From an uncultured Prevotellaceae bacterium (GTDB taxonomy: Bacteria; Bacteroidota; Bacteroidia; Bacteroidales; Bacteroidaceae), in contig CALCEL010000042.1 of NCBI GenBank assembly GCA_937900485.1, positions 1 to 39,864 on the forward strand: DNA of 39,864 nucleotides, in the 5' to 3' direction. The notes beneath the pieces were generated by a model that had not been told where the DNA came from, ran no database searches, and saw only the letters and a list, made by a program, of their open reading frames with translations. A program made the position numbers and the translations under genes. Below, piece by piece: positions 7,446-16,694 of this stretch (its first letter is position 1; each line of letters starts with the position of its first letter).

Positions 7446-10340
7446 TCACTCAAAATACCTTACTACACCTTTGACTAGTCGGTTGATTTGACTCTGCTCC
7501 GAGATGCACTCAATCGGGAAACCAAATATTATGTACATACCATTCTTGTTGTCGAAGGAATTTTGTGTCTTCTTTGAAGCGACGCCAGCTACTCTTCCAT
7601 CGCTGTAGGTTAGCATAGGAAAGCTCTTGTTGCCTGATTGCAGGACAGCAGGAGAAGGTACAGGATAACAATGCTCATTCATTTCTCTGTATATTTCAAA
7701 TGATGTGTTGCTGCCGCTCACTCCAGTTACCTGTTTGTCATCAATCATCTCACTGACACTTACGTTTCCATTGTCGACAGACCTCAACACGTCAGAGATG
7801 TTAGAACCACTGACCAGAACGTTACCGCCAGTCTTCCTGTATCGCTCAATCAGTTGTGTGCATTGTTTGTTAATGTCTTTCTGTACTCCATAAATGATGT
7901 CAATCATGAAGTAACCGTCGGTATCGACATTACTCTTTTCAAAAGCCTCCACACTGCATGAAGTGAACGAGTGATTTCTCAGGCTCTTAATAGCTTTTCC
8001 GTGTACGTAAGGATAGTCGAATGTATTACCCATAATCAGTTTACCCTCATACTCATCGCCGCTATATCCCAATCCGTCAGAGCTTTCAATTCCTATTTTC
8101 GTCTTGTCGAACACTTTTTGTCTGCCGCAGAAACCAGCGAACAGTCCATACTGTACTCCCGGATCACGGTCTAAATCGAAGCCGCACCTGGTATCCTCAT
8201 CGATGATATATGGAGCGTCGAGTCTGTTAAAGGCGTTGACGATAAGAATCGTACCCTTGTTATCTGACGCTTTATATGCCGTTAACGTCTCAGAAGGGAA
8301 ACTCTCACCTCCCTGATTGACAGCTGTGATACGGAAAGAATATTGCACATCATCCAAAAGATGTACAGACCATTTGTTGTCACTGACTAAAGTGCCATTG
8401 TCGAATCCGCCGTTTCCGACACGTGTGTAAACCACATACTGAGCTGCTTTGGCACTTGGCTCATCCACATCTTTAGTCTCTTTCCAGGACAATTCCGCCG
8501 TTCCCTTGTTCTCATTCAGACTAATAGAGAACTCACGGACGGGTAGGGGTTGTATGACGTAGGGTTTTCTGTGTTCGGTGCAGATAAACTTAACGATGCT
8601 CTTATAGACAGAACGGCAAAAGTCGAACTTGAAATGAGGATTGAACGCCAGTTTCATGTCCTTGAAATTCTGATGCGACAGCATCTCCAGGATACATGCT
8701 GGTGTCATCGGCTCTCGCGCCTCTCCGTAGTTTCTGTCCCATAACTGGCGTATATTCCAGTCGTATCGTCTCAAATCATGCTTCAGGTTAGTCAGCAAAA
8801 TGCTCGCGAGATCTCTGCTGACATATCTGTCGAGTCCGGCACCAGTCTTTCCTTCGTTGAACTCAGTCCTATAGATAGCCAATGAGCCGAACACGCTGTC
8901 ATTTTTGTGATATCCAGCGTCTGTATGGAAGGCAATGGTAGCCTCGAACGGAACCCTAAGACCTTTCTGTGAGGGATTGAACATTGAGCCGCCACTGATG
9001 TAATTAATCGCTTTTGAGCGACTGCTAATATCATTCTTGTACTCATCAATTCCAAAGCCTCCTGTGTGTATCATGTAAGGCATGCCGTACCAAAATGTGG
9101 AGTATTTTGCGGCTTCTGCCCATCGCGGCAGTCCACTTTGTGGTAAATCCTTATTCTCACTTTCCGGAACAACATTTCCCATACCTCCGCCGAAACGTAC
9201 AGCGTCGGCAGATATGATGGATTTCTTGGCGCTGTAGTTGGACAGGATGACACATGCTTTTTTGCTCAACCCCGTGTCGAAGTCGAAAGTGCCTAAATAG
9301 ACCCATGTGCCTCCACCAATCTTCTGATTAACCTTGAACTTTGTCGTTCCGCCTTTATGACATACCGTATAACAAGCGTCATCTGCACTGTTGGCGTAGC
9401 TGCGATAGCATACGTAGACAGCATATCGTCCACCTTCTGGTAATGACGGAGTCCATTGGGCATAAGCGTTACCACCTTCTATGGTCGTGGACTGCACGTA
9501 ACGAGAGCTGCCGTCAATGAAGGGAGTGTCACATGTCTCATATATATCCTTATATTTTGCGAAGCCTGTTTGGTTCATCGTTTTCCATTTATGGATATTC
9601 TTCGTGGCGAGATTATAACTCTCAGAATATAAGCCGTCGTTGGAGTCAACGTCATTGTCCACTATTATCTCGTTGTTTTGCCAATCTCTCTCGCGCGGGG
9701 TGAACACCACGGCACCCGCGTTCTGTAACATCGGTATAATATAAGGTATGACGAAAGTCTGGCTGAGCAAGTCTTCATTAGTGCAGAACATGTTAGGTCG
9801 TTGCCAACTCCACCTCTTTTCTGAGTTCTTGAAATATTTGCCATGACTCTGCCACAGTGCGATATGTATACCTTCCAAACCCTTGCTGATAGAGTAGGGA
9901 CGAGAGATGTTTCTAACCCAAGGATTACCACTGTATTCCTTCTTCAGCAACCTGTCCTGGTTATAGTGACGTTTGTCATCCCTGAAGAAATTAGGTACAA
10001 GTTCCTCCAATGGTAAGTTACCGGATATGATATGTAGTTTGTAGTTTCTCCATTCGTGAGGCAGGAATCTCCTGACATCATCATACAGGTGTTTTGTCAT
10101 GTCATGTGTGAAACATAACTCTTTGATGCAATCATCTATGATGACACGAACCATCATGCTGTCAGAGTCAACATGGCATTCTGTGTTTTTGTATCTGGTC
10201 TTTATCGGACTGTTTTCCGCAATACGCTCGAAATAGGAGTGAACACTGTCTCTCACATCTTTTTCCGGATTAGACTGAGCAAAGGATGTGGTGAAGAATA
10301 TAAGTAGGAATAAAAGTATAAGGTATCTGGAATATTTCAC
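7446..10340 (-). CDS. Exported amidase-like protein with golvesin-like and Fn3-like domains
   Basis: This 964-residue protein has a signal peptide (1-21, ending TTSFAQ). Residues about 155-235 (GIHIALWQSHGKYF, then IPMLQNAGAVVFTPRERD) and 465-540 (ATIAFHTDAGYH, with His472 and His478) resemble the two halves of an N-acetylmuramoyl-L-alanine amidase (Amidase_3 fold). A golvesin/xanthan-lyase-type beta domain (about 285-385) is inserted between them. A fibronectin-III-like domain (about 600-690) and an alpha/beta C-terminal domain (about 695-960) follow. The likely role is cell-wall or surface-glycan hydrolysis in the periplasm or outside. It starts with GTG overlapping the stop of the plug-protein gene by 3 nt (GTGA), so the two are translationally coupled. 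The domain order is clear; the substrate is not. Confidence 0.75.
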   Translation of the reverse strand: MKYSRYLILLFLLIFFTTSFAQSNPEKDVRDSVHSYFERIAENSPIKTRYKNTECHVDSDSMMVRVIIDDCIKELCFTHDMTKHLYDDVRRFLPHEWRNYKLHIISGNLPLEELVPNFFRDDKRHYNQDRLLKKEYSGNPWVRNISRPYSISKGLEGIHIALWQSHGKYFKNSEKRWSWQRPNMFCTNEDLLSQTFVIPYIIPMLQNAGAVVFTPRERDWQNNEIIVDNDVDSNDGLYSESYNLATKNIHKWKTMNQTGFAKYKDIYETCDTPFIDGSSRYVQSTTIEGGNAYAQWTPSLPEGGRYAVYVCYRSYANSADDACYTVCHKGGTTKFKVNQKIGGGTWVYLGTFDFDTGLSKKACVILSNYSAKKSIISADAVRFGGGMGNVVPESENKDLPQSGLPRWAEAAKYSTFWYGMPYMIHTGGFGIDEYKNDISSRSKAINYISGGSMFNPSQKGLRVPFEATIAFHTDAGYHKNDSVFGSLAIYRTEFNEGKTGAGLDRYVSRDLASILLTNLKHDLRRYDWNIRQLWDRNYGEAREPMTPACILEMLSHQNFKDMKLAFNPHFKFDFCRSVYKSIVKFICTEHRKPYVIQPLPVREFSISLNENKGTAELSWKETKDVDEPSAKAAQYVVYTRVGNGGFDNGTLVSDNKWSVHLLDDVQYSFRITAVNQGGESFPSETLTAYKASDNKGTILIVNAFNRLDAPYIIDEDTRCGFDLDRDPGVQYGLFAGFCGRQKVFDKTKIGIESSDGLGYSGDEYEGKLIMGNTFDYPYVHGKAIKSLRNHSFTSCSVEAFEKSNVDTDGYFMIDIIYGVQKDINKQCTQLIERYRKTGGNVLVSGSNISDVLRSVDNGNVSVSEMIDDKQVTGVSGSNTSFEIYREMNEHCYPVPSPAVLQSGNKSFPMLTYSDGRVAGVASKKTQNSFDNKNGMYIIFGFPIECISEQSQINRLVKGVVRYFE

Positions 10341-11578
10341 TTTTCAGTTGTTATTTTATTAAATCCGACCAGTTTGTCGTAACGTTCTCCGAACGGCCGA
10401 TGGTAGATATAAACGTAGTATTCATTTTCAGTCTGATGGAAATTTCCCTCCGTTGGCTGTGTGCTTCCTTTTGTCTCACCGTCTCGGACAAAAAGATACT
10501 GGTAATTATATGAGCCCAGTTTCAACGGCATAGCGATCTCGTAGCAATGACTGATATCAATGTAGGTCATACGGTACTCTTCTGATAGTCTGTTGTTTGT
10601 GAGCTCACCGTTTAAGTACACCTCACCGCCTGCGATGCGAGGAGTGGAGAGGGAAAAATGAGTGATGAAATAGTCGCTCTCCGTGTCGTTGTTCACGTTG
10701 TCATTGTTTCTTGTCCAAAAACGTCCGTCTTGGTCTTTGTCATACAGATAACTATTTCTCTGCTCATCCTGATCCACCGTGGCGTGATAATAAGGATTGA
10801 AATACTCTATCTTATCTATCCTCATAGTAGGCACATACTCGTTGAGAATCTCAAAACGACGATACTCGTTGCCCGCCTCGAAAATCAGACTCTTGTTGTG
10901 TGTATACACCAGCTGGTTTACCTTGAGGTATGTGGGTTTGACATCCTCCACATGATTGTCCCACCTTCTGTTCTGAACAACGACAGGCTTGAACTCGTCG
11001 ATAACATTACGTGTGCTATAGCCGGAATAGTTTACGGAGAAATCCACTTGCTGATGATGTGCCCATGTGTCAATGTCAGTATTGCCAGAGACGGAAATGT
11101 CTACGGAAACATGTGGCTCAATGACACTGAAACAAGCTGTAGCACACGGCTCGTCCTCACCGTCCACAAAGATGTTAACTTTATAATTACCACTTACAAG
11201 CAGCTGCACGTCATCGTTAGGAATGGTGAATGAATAGTGATTGTAGTCCATCTGCGTATTCATACTCTGCTCATAATCATCTATTCTGTTATCAGCGAAA
11301 CCGTCCATATACTCATTCCTGTTCAAGTCGGAAGGAGTCCAGTCCGAGTTACAATGAGTAATAGTGTAATAATACCTCTCATAGTTGTGTTTCAGGTCGT
11401 CGAACGAGATAGACACATAACTTGATGAGCCAAGGACAAAGACTGGTGGTTCCCCCCATTCATCATCTACGGATAATTGAATGGTTTTAAGATTGTTCAC
11501 ATAGACCGCGTTGTCCTGTGCTAATGACGCACGTGAAACAAACGACAAAAATATCAATGTCAAATAGTAATCTCTCAT
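10337..11578 (-). CDS. Type IX secretion system plug protein (DUF5103)
   Basis: This protein has 413 residues from the ATG at 11578. That start puts a clean signal peptide (MRDYYLTLIFLSFVSRASLAQ) at the N-terminus, while an upstream ATG at 11596 would only add five residues before it. The body matches DUF5103: VYVNNLKTIQLSVDDEWGEP, then YYYTITHCNSDWTPSDLNRN, FTIPNDDVQLLVSGNYKV and, near the end, ENEYYVYIYHRPFGERYDKL. In Flavobacterium the DUF5103 protein plugs the periplasmic end of the SprA translocon of the type IX secretion system. Its presence fits the short sorting-like tails on other proteins in this window. It is the first gene of a two-gene operon with the amidase-like gene. Confidence 0.85.
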   Translation of the reverse strand: MRDYYLTLIFLSFVSRASLAQDNAVYVNNLKTIQLSVDDEWGEPPVFVLGSSSYVSISFDDLKHNYERYYYTITHCNSDWTPSDLNRNEYMDGFADNRIDDYEQSMNTQMDYNHYSFTIPNDDVQLLVSGNYKVNIFVDGEDEPCATACFSVIEPHVSVDISVSGNTDIDTWAHHQQVDFSVNYSGYSTRNVIDEFKPVVVQNRRWDNHVEDVKPTYLKVNQLVYTHNKSLIFEAGNEYRRFEILNEYVPTMRIDKIEYFNPYYHATVDQDEQRNSYLYDKDQDGRFWTRNNDNVNNDTESDYFITHFSLSTPRIAGGEVYLNGELTNNRLSEEYRMTYIDISHCYEIAMPLKLGSYNYQYLFVRDGETKGSTQPTEGNFHQTENEYYVYIYHRPFGERYDKLVGFNKITTEK

Positions 11579-11643
11579 CTCATGAAATAAAAACAAAATT
11601 AGTTATTTTGGGTGAAGTGAAATAATTATTTAATAAAAATCCA

Positions 11644-11651
11644 TAACTTTG
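11644..11651 (+). promoter_or_regulatory. -7 element for the ModF/PhrA-like ABC gene
   Basis: TAACTTTG fits TAnnTTTG about 100 bp upstream of the ATG at 11750; no TTTG is well placed as -33. A minus-strand match (CAAAATTA on the plus strand, 11594-11601) sits just before the plug-protein gene, so this gap is a divergent promoter region. Confidence 0.45.
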
Positions 11652-11749
11652 CGTAAATTTAACATTACACAAGAAAAGGCAAGAACCTTTTTGGGATACG
11701 TTAAAGTATTGATCGTTACAGGAATTTTTAAGACCATAAATGTAGTCTT

Positions 11750-13345
11750 ATGAGGAAAATCATTGAGATAAAAAATGGAGTAGCCAGACATCCGTTGTAT
11801 AAGTTGAAGAATCCAATTAATCTTGAGATTTTGACAGGTGAGCAAATAGCCATTGTCGGAGATAACGGTTCTGGAAAAACCATGCTTGTCGACATAATTA
11901 CCGGTGCGCATGCGTTAATGATGAATGACGTCACGTATGATTTTCACCCGAGCAAGGCTAAAATGGTGAGTGACAATATTAAAAACGTGACATTCCGTGA
12001 CTCCTACGGAACAGCGGACGGACAATATTACTATCAACAGAGATGGAACCAGAATGACGTGGATGAAGCTCCGACTGTCGGTGACATTCTCTCACAAGCT
12101 TTCAGCACGGCGGAACAGGGGCTGACCAGAAAGAGTGTTTTTGACAAGTTTCTTGTACGTGATGAGAGCGAAGAGCAGAGAAACCAGAGATTGGAAGAGG
12201 AGGAACGTATGCGAGTGGAATTACGTTCTGAGCTCAACAGGATGAAAGACCGTCTCTTCTCTCTTTTTCATATCGACCAGTTGCTGGACAAAAGGGTTGT
12301 CATGCTGAGCAGCGGTGAGTTGCGTAAACTGCAGTTGACAAAGACTCTGCTGTCTAACCCTCGAGTGCTAATCATGGATAATCCTTTCATCGGACTCGAC
12401 GTGAACGCAAGAAAACAGTTACATGATTTTCTTGACACTCTCGTGAAAGAAACCAACATTCTCATCATACTCGTATTGTCAAAGACTGACGATATCCCTT
12501 CATTCATCACACATGTGATAGCCATGGACAACATGGAGATGAAGGATAAGGTGTCTATAGAAGAGTATAACCGCACTAAACCTGCACCACCCGCACATGT
12601 CTTGACAAAAGAAAAAGAAAAGATGATAGCTGACCTGCCATACAAGGAACAGGTAAGCACTGTGTCGGCAAAAGGTACAAAGAATATAATCGAGTTTGAC
12701 AATGTCAACATCAAATACGGAGACAGAACTATCCTGAAGGACTTGTCGTTCACTGTGAGAAATGGTGAGAGATGGGCTCTCGGCGGTGAGAATGGATCTG
12801 GTAAGAGCACATTGCTGAGTATCGTGTGTGCCGACAACCCGCAAGCGTACTCGAATAACATAATATTGTTCGACCATAAACGCGGTACCGGTGAGAGTAT
12901 CTGGGATATTAAAAAGAAAATAGGATATGTGTCGCCGGAGATGCACCGGGCATATATGCGAGACATTCCGGCTATTGACATTGTAGCAAGTGGACTGAAC
13001 GACACGTCAGGACTGTACAAAAAAACGAAGTCTGAACAAAAGCAAATATGTGAGTTCTGGATGACCATCTTCGGCATTGAGAAGTATAAAGACACTACGT
13101 TCCTGAAACTCTCCTCAGGTGAGCAACGTCTCGTACTGCTCGCAAGGGCTTTTGTGAAAGACCCGTCACTGCTTATTCTTGACGAGCCTTTACACGGACT
13201 TGACATGAAGAACAGAAGACTGGTAAAAGACATTATCGAAGCATTCTGTAAACGTAACGACAAAACAATGATAATGGTGACTCACTATCAGGAAGAATTG
13301 CCGGACTGCATAGACCATCACATTTTCTTGAAGAAGAACAGATGA
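11750..13345 (+). CDS. Tandem ABC ATPase of the ModF/PhrA type
   Basis: This 531-residue soluble protein carries two ABC ATPase domains and no membrane segment. Domain 1 has Walker A GDNGSGKT (37-44), signature LSSGELRKL (from 186) and Walker B VLIMDNPF, with Asn where the catalytic Glu usually is. That departure is also known in ModF/PhrA proteins. Domain 2 has Walker A GENGSGKS (346-353), signature LSSGEQRL (about 453-460), and a normal LLILDEP. ModF/PhrA members are linked to molybdate uptake or DNA photorepair by early genetics, and their true role is poorly defined. No molybdate-transport genes are adjacent here. It is probably co-transcribed with the hydrolase gene 43 nt downstream. Confidence 0.82.
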   Translation: MRKIIEIKNGVARHPLYKLKNPINLEILTGEQIAIVGDNGSGKTMLVDIITGAHALMMNDVTYDFHPSKAKMVSDNIKNVTFRDSYGTADGQYYYQQRWNQNDVDEAPTVGDILSQAFSTAEQGLTRKSVFDKFLVRDESEEQRNQRLEEEERMRVELRSELNRMKDRLFSLFHIDQLLDKRVVMLSSGELRKLQLTKTLLSNPRVLIMDNPFIGLDVNARKQLHDFLDTLVKETNILIILVLSKTDDIPSFITHVIAMDNMEMKDKVSIEEYNRTKPAPPAHVLTKEKEKMIADLPYKEQVSTVSAKGTKNIIEFDNVNIKYGDRTILKDLSFTVRNGERWALGGENGSGKSTLLSIVCADNPQAYSNNIILFDHKRGTGESIWDIKKKIGYVSPEMHRAYMRDIPAIDIVASGLNDTSGLYKKTKSEQKQICEFWMTIFGIEKYKDTTFLKLSSGEQRLVLLARAFVKDPSLLILDEPLHGLDMKNRRLVKDIIEAFCKRNDKTMIMVTHYQEELPDCIDHHIFLKKNR

Positions 13346-13388
13346 AGCTCTTCTGAAACTTTAATGACTTGTATATAAATAGAAGATT

Positions 13389-13976
13389 ATGAAGATTATA
13401 TATTTTCACGGATTCGGTTCCTCACACGCAAGCGGAACAGTAGAGATTCTACGTAACTCTTTGCCTGAGGACACAATCGTGGCGCCAGATATTCCCGTCG
13501 ACCCGGAAGAAGCCCTTCCTTACCTCAAGGAATATGTCAGCAAGGAGTCACCCGACCTGATTGTCGGCACAAGTATGGGAGGTATGTATGCGCAACAGAT
13601 GCGTGACTACAGACGTATTCTTGTCAACCCCGCGTTTAACATGTCAACGATGTCAAAAGGGCTGAAAACGGGTGAACATAAATTTTTCAACGGCAGATAC
13701 GATGGCGCCAAGACGTTTAAGATAACAAAAGATATCATACAGCATTACAACCAGATGGAGCGCCAGCAGTTCAAAGGTATTACCAAGGAACAGCAATCCA
13801 CTTGTTGGTGTCTCGTCGGAATGTTTGACAAAACTGTTTCGAACGCAGAACCGATATTCAAGAAGAATTATCTTTCTGACCACCTTATTCGTTTCGACGG
13901 AGAGCATCAACTCAATGATAAGGCTGTGAAAAAAGCTCTCCTGCCGCTCATAGAACAGATTCGTCAGGAGTTATAA
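13389..13976 (+). CDS. YqiA/YcfP-family alpha/beta hydrolase
   Basis: This 195-residue single-domain hydrolase begins MKIIYFHGFGSS, the oxyanion region typical of YqiA/UPF0227 esterases. The nucleophile is Ser62 in VGTSMGGMYA, the likely acid is Asp147 (GMFDKTV), and the likely base is His173 (GEHQL). Family members hydrolyse short acyl esters or thioesters in the cytoplasm; the natural substrate is not known. It follows the ABC gene by 43 nt. Confidence 0.82.
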   Translation: MKIIYFHGFGSSHASGTVEILRNSLPEDTIVAPDIPVDPEEALPYLKEYVSKESPDLIVGTSMGGMYAQQMRDYRRILVNPAFNMSTMSKGLKTGEHKFFNGRYDGAKTFKITKDIIQHYNQMERQQFKGITKEQQSTCWCLVGMFDKTVSNAEPIFKKNYLSDHLIRFDGEHQLNDKAVKKALLPLIEQIRQEL

Positions 13977-13993
13977 AGACTACATCGTCTTTA
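13974..13993 (+). terminator. Short hairpin at the stop codon of the hydrolase gene
   Basis: TAAAGAC (13974-13980, which begins with the stop codon) pairs with GTCTTTA (13987-13993) across a 6-nt loop. It is small and lacks a T-run, so it is only a possible terminator. Confidence 0.3.
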
Positions 13994-14054
13994 CACAAAC
14001 ATGACTACTAACAGAATTGAAATCAAGATATTTCAAATAAAAGCTTAAAATATT

Positions 14055-14696
14055 ATGTTGATAATTGGTATCGCAGGCGGAACAGGTTCTGGTAAAACAA
14101 CTGTCGTTCGCAAAATACTTGAGAGTCTGGAGGAAAGCACTGTAGCGGTGATTCCACAAGACTCATATTACAATGATCAGTCGCACTTACCTTTGGATGT
14201 GAGAAAGAAGACAAATTTCGACCATCCTGACGCTTTCGATTGGACCTTGTTAGCCAAACACATCGCTGAACTGAAAGCGGGAAGAGCTATCGAACAACCG
14301 ACATATTCTTATCTTACTTGTACCAGACTCAATGACACTGTTCATGTCGAGCCGAAAGAGGTGATTATCGTGGAGGGTATCATGGCTCTGTATGACAAAA
14401 GTATTAGAGAACAGATGGACCTCAAGATATTCGTTGACGCCGGATCTGACGAACGATTACTCAGAGTGATTGTGAGAGACACCGCCGAGAGAGGACACCC
14501 GCTTGAGATGCTTATCGACAAATACCGCAATGTTCTGAAACCTATGCACGATGAGTTCATTGAGCCTACAAAACAATATGCCGACATAATTATCCCGAAT
14601 GGAGGACAGAACGTGCAGGCAATAGATATGATGCGAATGTACATCAATGCGTTTGTCAGAGAAGACAAACAAAGACAAACCGTTGTTGGTCAATAA
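14055..14696 (+). CDS. udk: Uridine kinase
   Basis: This 213-residue, full-length enzyme phosphorylates uridine (and cytidine) to the monophosphate in the pyrimidine salvage pathway. The P-loop GGTGSGKTT lies at residues 8-16. Other family landmarks are IPQDSYY, NFDHPDAFDW, PTYSYLTCTR, the EGIMALYD segment, and RLLRVIVRDTAERG in the lid region. The cytoplasmic enzyme usually acts as a tetramer. The gene is followed at once by a strong terminator. Confidence 0.95.
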   Translation: MLIIGIAGGTGSGKTTVVRKILESLEESTVAVIPQDSYYNDQSHLPLDVRKKTNFDHPDAFDWTLLAKHIAELKAGRAIEQPTYSYLTCTRLNDTVHVEPKEVIIVEGIMALYDKSIREQMDLKIFVDAGSDERLLRVIVRDTAERGHPLEMLIDKYRNVLKPMHDEFIEPTKQYADIIIPNGGQNVQAIDMMRMYINAFVREDKQRQTVVGQ

Positions 14697-14703
14697 AAGA
14701 TAT

Positions 14704-14734
14704 ACACGGGCGAGAACATGTTTTTCGCCCGTGT
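14704..14734 (+). terminator. Intrinsic terminator after udk
   Basis: A perfect 10-bp stem (ACACGGGCGA, 14704-14713, with 14725-14734) has an 11-nt loop and is followed by an A/T-rich tail. Confidence 0.85.
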
Positions 14735-14764
14735 TATTATTTATTGTGTGGTGTCCACAAGATC

Positions 14765-14802
14765 ATTACACTTTTATGTTCTACACCACATAAGAGTGTA
14801 AT
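14765..14802. other. Second hairpin between udk and ettA
   Basis: ATTACACTTTTATG (14765-14778) pairs with CATAAGAGTGTAAT (14789-14802), 14 pairs including one G-T. A further pairing of TGTGGTGT (14747-14754) with ACACCACA (14783-14790) overlaps its right arm by two bases. It lies upstream of the predicted ettA -7 box, so it is more likely a terminator or DNA site than part of the ettA leader. Confidence 0.45.
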
Positions 14803-14841
14803 TAAATAATGTAAAACAAACTCGATTTAAAACCTTTTTTG

Positions 14842-14849
14842 TAACTTTG
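14842..14849 (+). promoter_or_regulatory. -7 element for ettA
   Basis: TAACTTTG matches TAnnTTTG. With the ATG at 14993 the leader would be about 135 nt. The -33 box is not evident. Confidence 0.45.
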
Positions 14850-14992
14850 TTGAGTTAAAGTATGCTATGGTGTGTGTGGCAGTTTAACAATATGTTATAT
14901 CATAATTATCAATAAGAATTTAAATAGAAAGACAAGTATCGAGGATGCAATATGCAAATAGCTTTGATACATGGCTTAGAAAACAACAACCT

Positions 14993-16690
14993 ATGGCAAC
15001 GGTAGATGACAAAAAAGTGATTTTCTCGATGGTTGGCGTTAGCAAAACCATTCAGCAGAACCAGAAGCAAGTGCTAAAGAACATTTACCTCTCTTTCTTC
15101 TATGGTGCTAAGATCGGCATTGTCGGTCTGAACGGCGCTGGTAAGTCAACCCTCATGAAGATTATAGCAGGGTTGGACACACAGTTTCAAGGAGAGGTGG
15201 TGTGGAGTCCCGGATATAGTGTGGGCTATCTGCCACAGGAACCAGCTTTGGACGAGAATAAAACAGTAAAGGAAAATGTGATGGACGGTGTGGCTCATGT
15301 CTATGACGCTCTCAGAGAGTATGACGCCATTAATGAGAAATTCGGACTTCCAGAGTATTATGAAGATCCGGAAAAGATGGAGAAACTCATGACGAGACAG
15401 TCTGAACTGCAGGACATCATCGACGCTACAGACGCATGGAACATAGATAGCAAACTAGACAGGGCCATGGACGCTCTACGATGCCCACCGGGAGATTGGA
15501 GCGTTAGCAATCTGTCAGGTGGAGAAAGGCGACGTGTGGCACTTTGCCGTCTGTTGTTACAGAAACCAGATGTGCTTCTACTCGATGAGCCGACAAACCA
15601 CCTTGACGCTGAGTCAATAGACTGGCTCGAACAACATCTTCAGCAATATGAGGGAACGGTCATTGCTGTAACACATGACCGTTACTTCCTTGATGATGTA
15701 AGCGAGTGGATTCTTGAACTGGACAGAGGTGAGGGTATTCCTTGGAAAGGAAATTATTCTAGCTGGCTCGACCAAAAGTCAAAACGTATGGCTCAGGAAG
15801 AGAAGACTGCAAGTAAAAGACGTAAGGCGCTTGAACGTGAGTTGGAGTGGGTACGCATGGCTCCAAAAGCACGACAGGCAAAAGGTAAGGCTCGTCTGAA
15901 CTCATACGACAAAATGTTGAATGAGGAACAGAAGGAGAGGGAGGAGAAACTTGAGATATTTATACCAAATGGACCTCGCTTGGGAAATAAGGTCATAGAA
16001 GCTCACCATATGGCTAAGGCTTTTGGCGATAAGGTTCTGTTCAAAGACCTCAACTTTAATCTTCCACCTAATGGTATAGTAGGTGTGATAGGACCAAACG
16101 GTGCTGGAAAAACAACTCTCTTCAGACTTATCATGAACCTGGAGACTCCTGACTCTGGATCTTTTGACGTGGGAGAAACAGTGAAACTCGCATATGTAGA
16201 CCAACAACACAAAGATATCAAGGCTGACCAAAGTGTTTATCAAGTGGTAAGTCAGGGTAACGAGACTATAAGAATAGGTAATAGAGACTTGAACGTAAGA
16301 GCTTATTTAAGTAGATTCAACTTTAGTGGAGCTGATCAGGAGAAGTTATGTGGTGTGTTGTCAGGCGGTGAGAGAAACAGGTTACACTTGGCAATGGCAC
16401 TCAAGCAAGAAGGAAACGTGCTGCTGCTCGACGAGCCTACTAACGATATCGATGTCAACACTCTCAGAGCATTGGAGGAAGGACTTGAGAACTTTGCCGG
16501 ATGTGCGGTTGTCATCAGTCACGACAGATGGTTCCTCGACCGAATTTGTACTCATATTCTTGCCTTTGAGGGAAATGGCGAGGTTGTGTTCTTTGAAGGC
16601 TCATATACAGACTATGAGATCAATAAGTCTAAGAGACTTGGTGTTGACGAGCCTAAAAGAACACGTTACAGAAAATTAATGGAGGATTAA
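14993..16690 (+). CDS. ettA: Energy-dependent translational throttle protein EttA (ABC-F ATPase)
   Basis: The start at 14993 is chosen because Bacteroidetes homologues begin MATVDDKKxIFSMVGVSK; an in-frame ATG 16 codons upstream (14945) adds a tail not expected in the family. The 565-residue protein has Walker A GLNGAGKS (45-52), signature LSGGERRR (174-181) and DEPTNHLD, then the basic linker with KARQAKGKARLNSYDKM, then a second Walker A GPNGAGKT (367-374), LSGGERNR and DEPTNDID. There are no membrane domains. EttA binds the ribosomal E site and gates the first translation step according to ATP/ADP levels. The ligA gene begins 4 nt after the stop codon, suggesting co-transcription. Confidence 0.93.
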   Translation: MATVDDKKVIFSMVGVSKTIQQNQKQVLKNIYLSFFYGAKIGIVGLNGAGKSTLMKIIAGLDTQFQGEVVWSPGYSVGYLPQEPALDENKTVKENVMDGVAHVYDALREYDAINEKFGLPEYYEDPEKMEKLMTRQSELQDIIDATDAWNIDSKLDRAMDALRCPPGDWSVSNLSGGERRRVALCRLLLQKPDVLLLDEPTNHLDAESIDWLEQHLQQYEGTVIAVTHDRYFLDDVSEWILELDRGEGIPWKGNYSSWLDQKSKRMAQEEKTASKRRKALERELEWVRMAPKARQAKGKARLNSYDKMLNEEQKEREEKLEIFIPNGPRLGNKVIEAHHMAKAFGDKVLFKDLNFNLPPNGIVGVIGPNGAGKTTLFRLIMNLETPDSGSFDVGETVKLAYVDQQHKDIKADQSVYQVVSQGNETIRIGNRDLNVRAYLSRFNFSGADQEKLCGVLSGGERNRLHLAMALKQEGNVLLLDEPTNDIDVNTLRALEEGLENFAGCAVVISHDRWFLDRICTHILAFEGNGEVVFFEGSYTDYEINKSKRLGVDEPKRTRYRKLMED

Positions 16691-16694
16691 TGTT

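Noticed and set aside
7270..7491. 73-codon open frame in the gap before the amidase
   Set aside because: It has no family features and runs through the terminator hairpin and the end of the opposite gene.
10658..11233. 191-codon open frame on the plus strand
   Set aside because: It is antisense to the DUF5103 gene, and its composition (Val/Ile-rich) is typical of a shadow frame.
12268..13263. 331-codon open frame on the minus strand
   Set aside because: It lies wholly antisense to the tandem ABC gene, has Ser/Phe-rich composition and no family features.
14945..14992. N-terminal extension of EttA
   Set aside because: The 16 extra codons do not resemble the start of homologues; the ATG at 14993 gives the family N-terminus.
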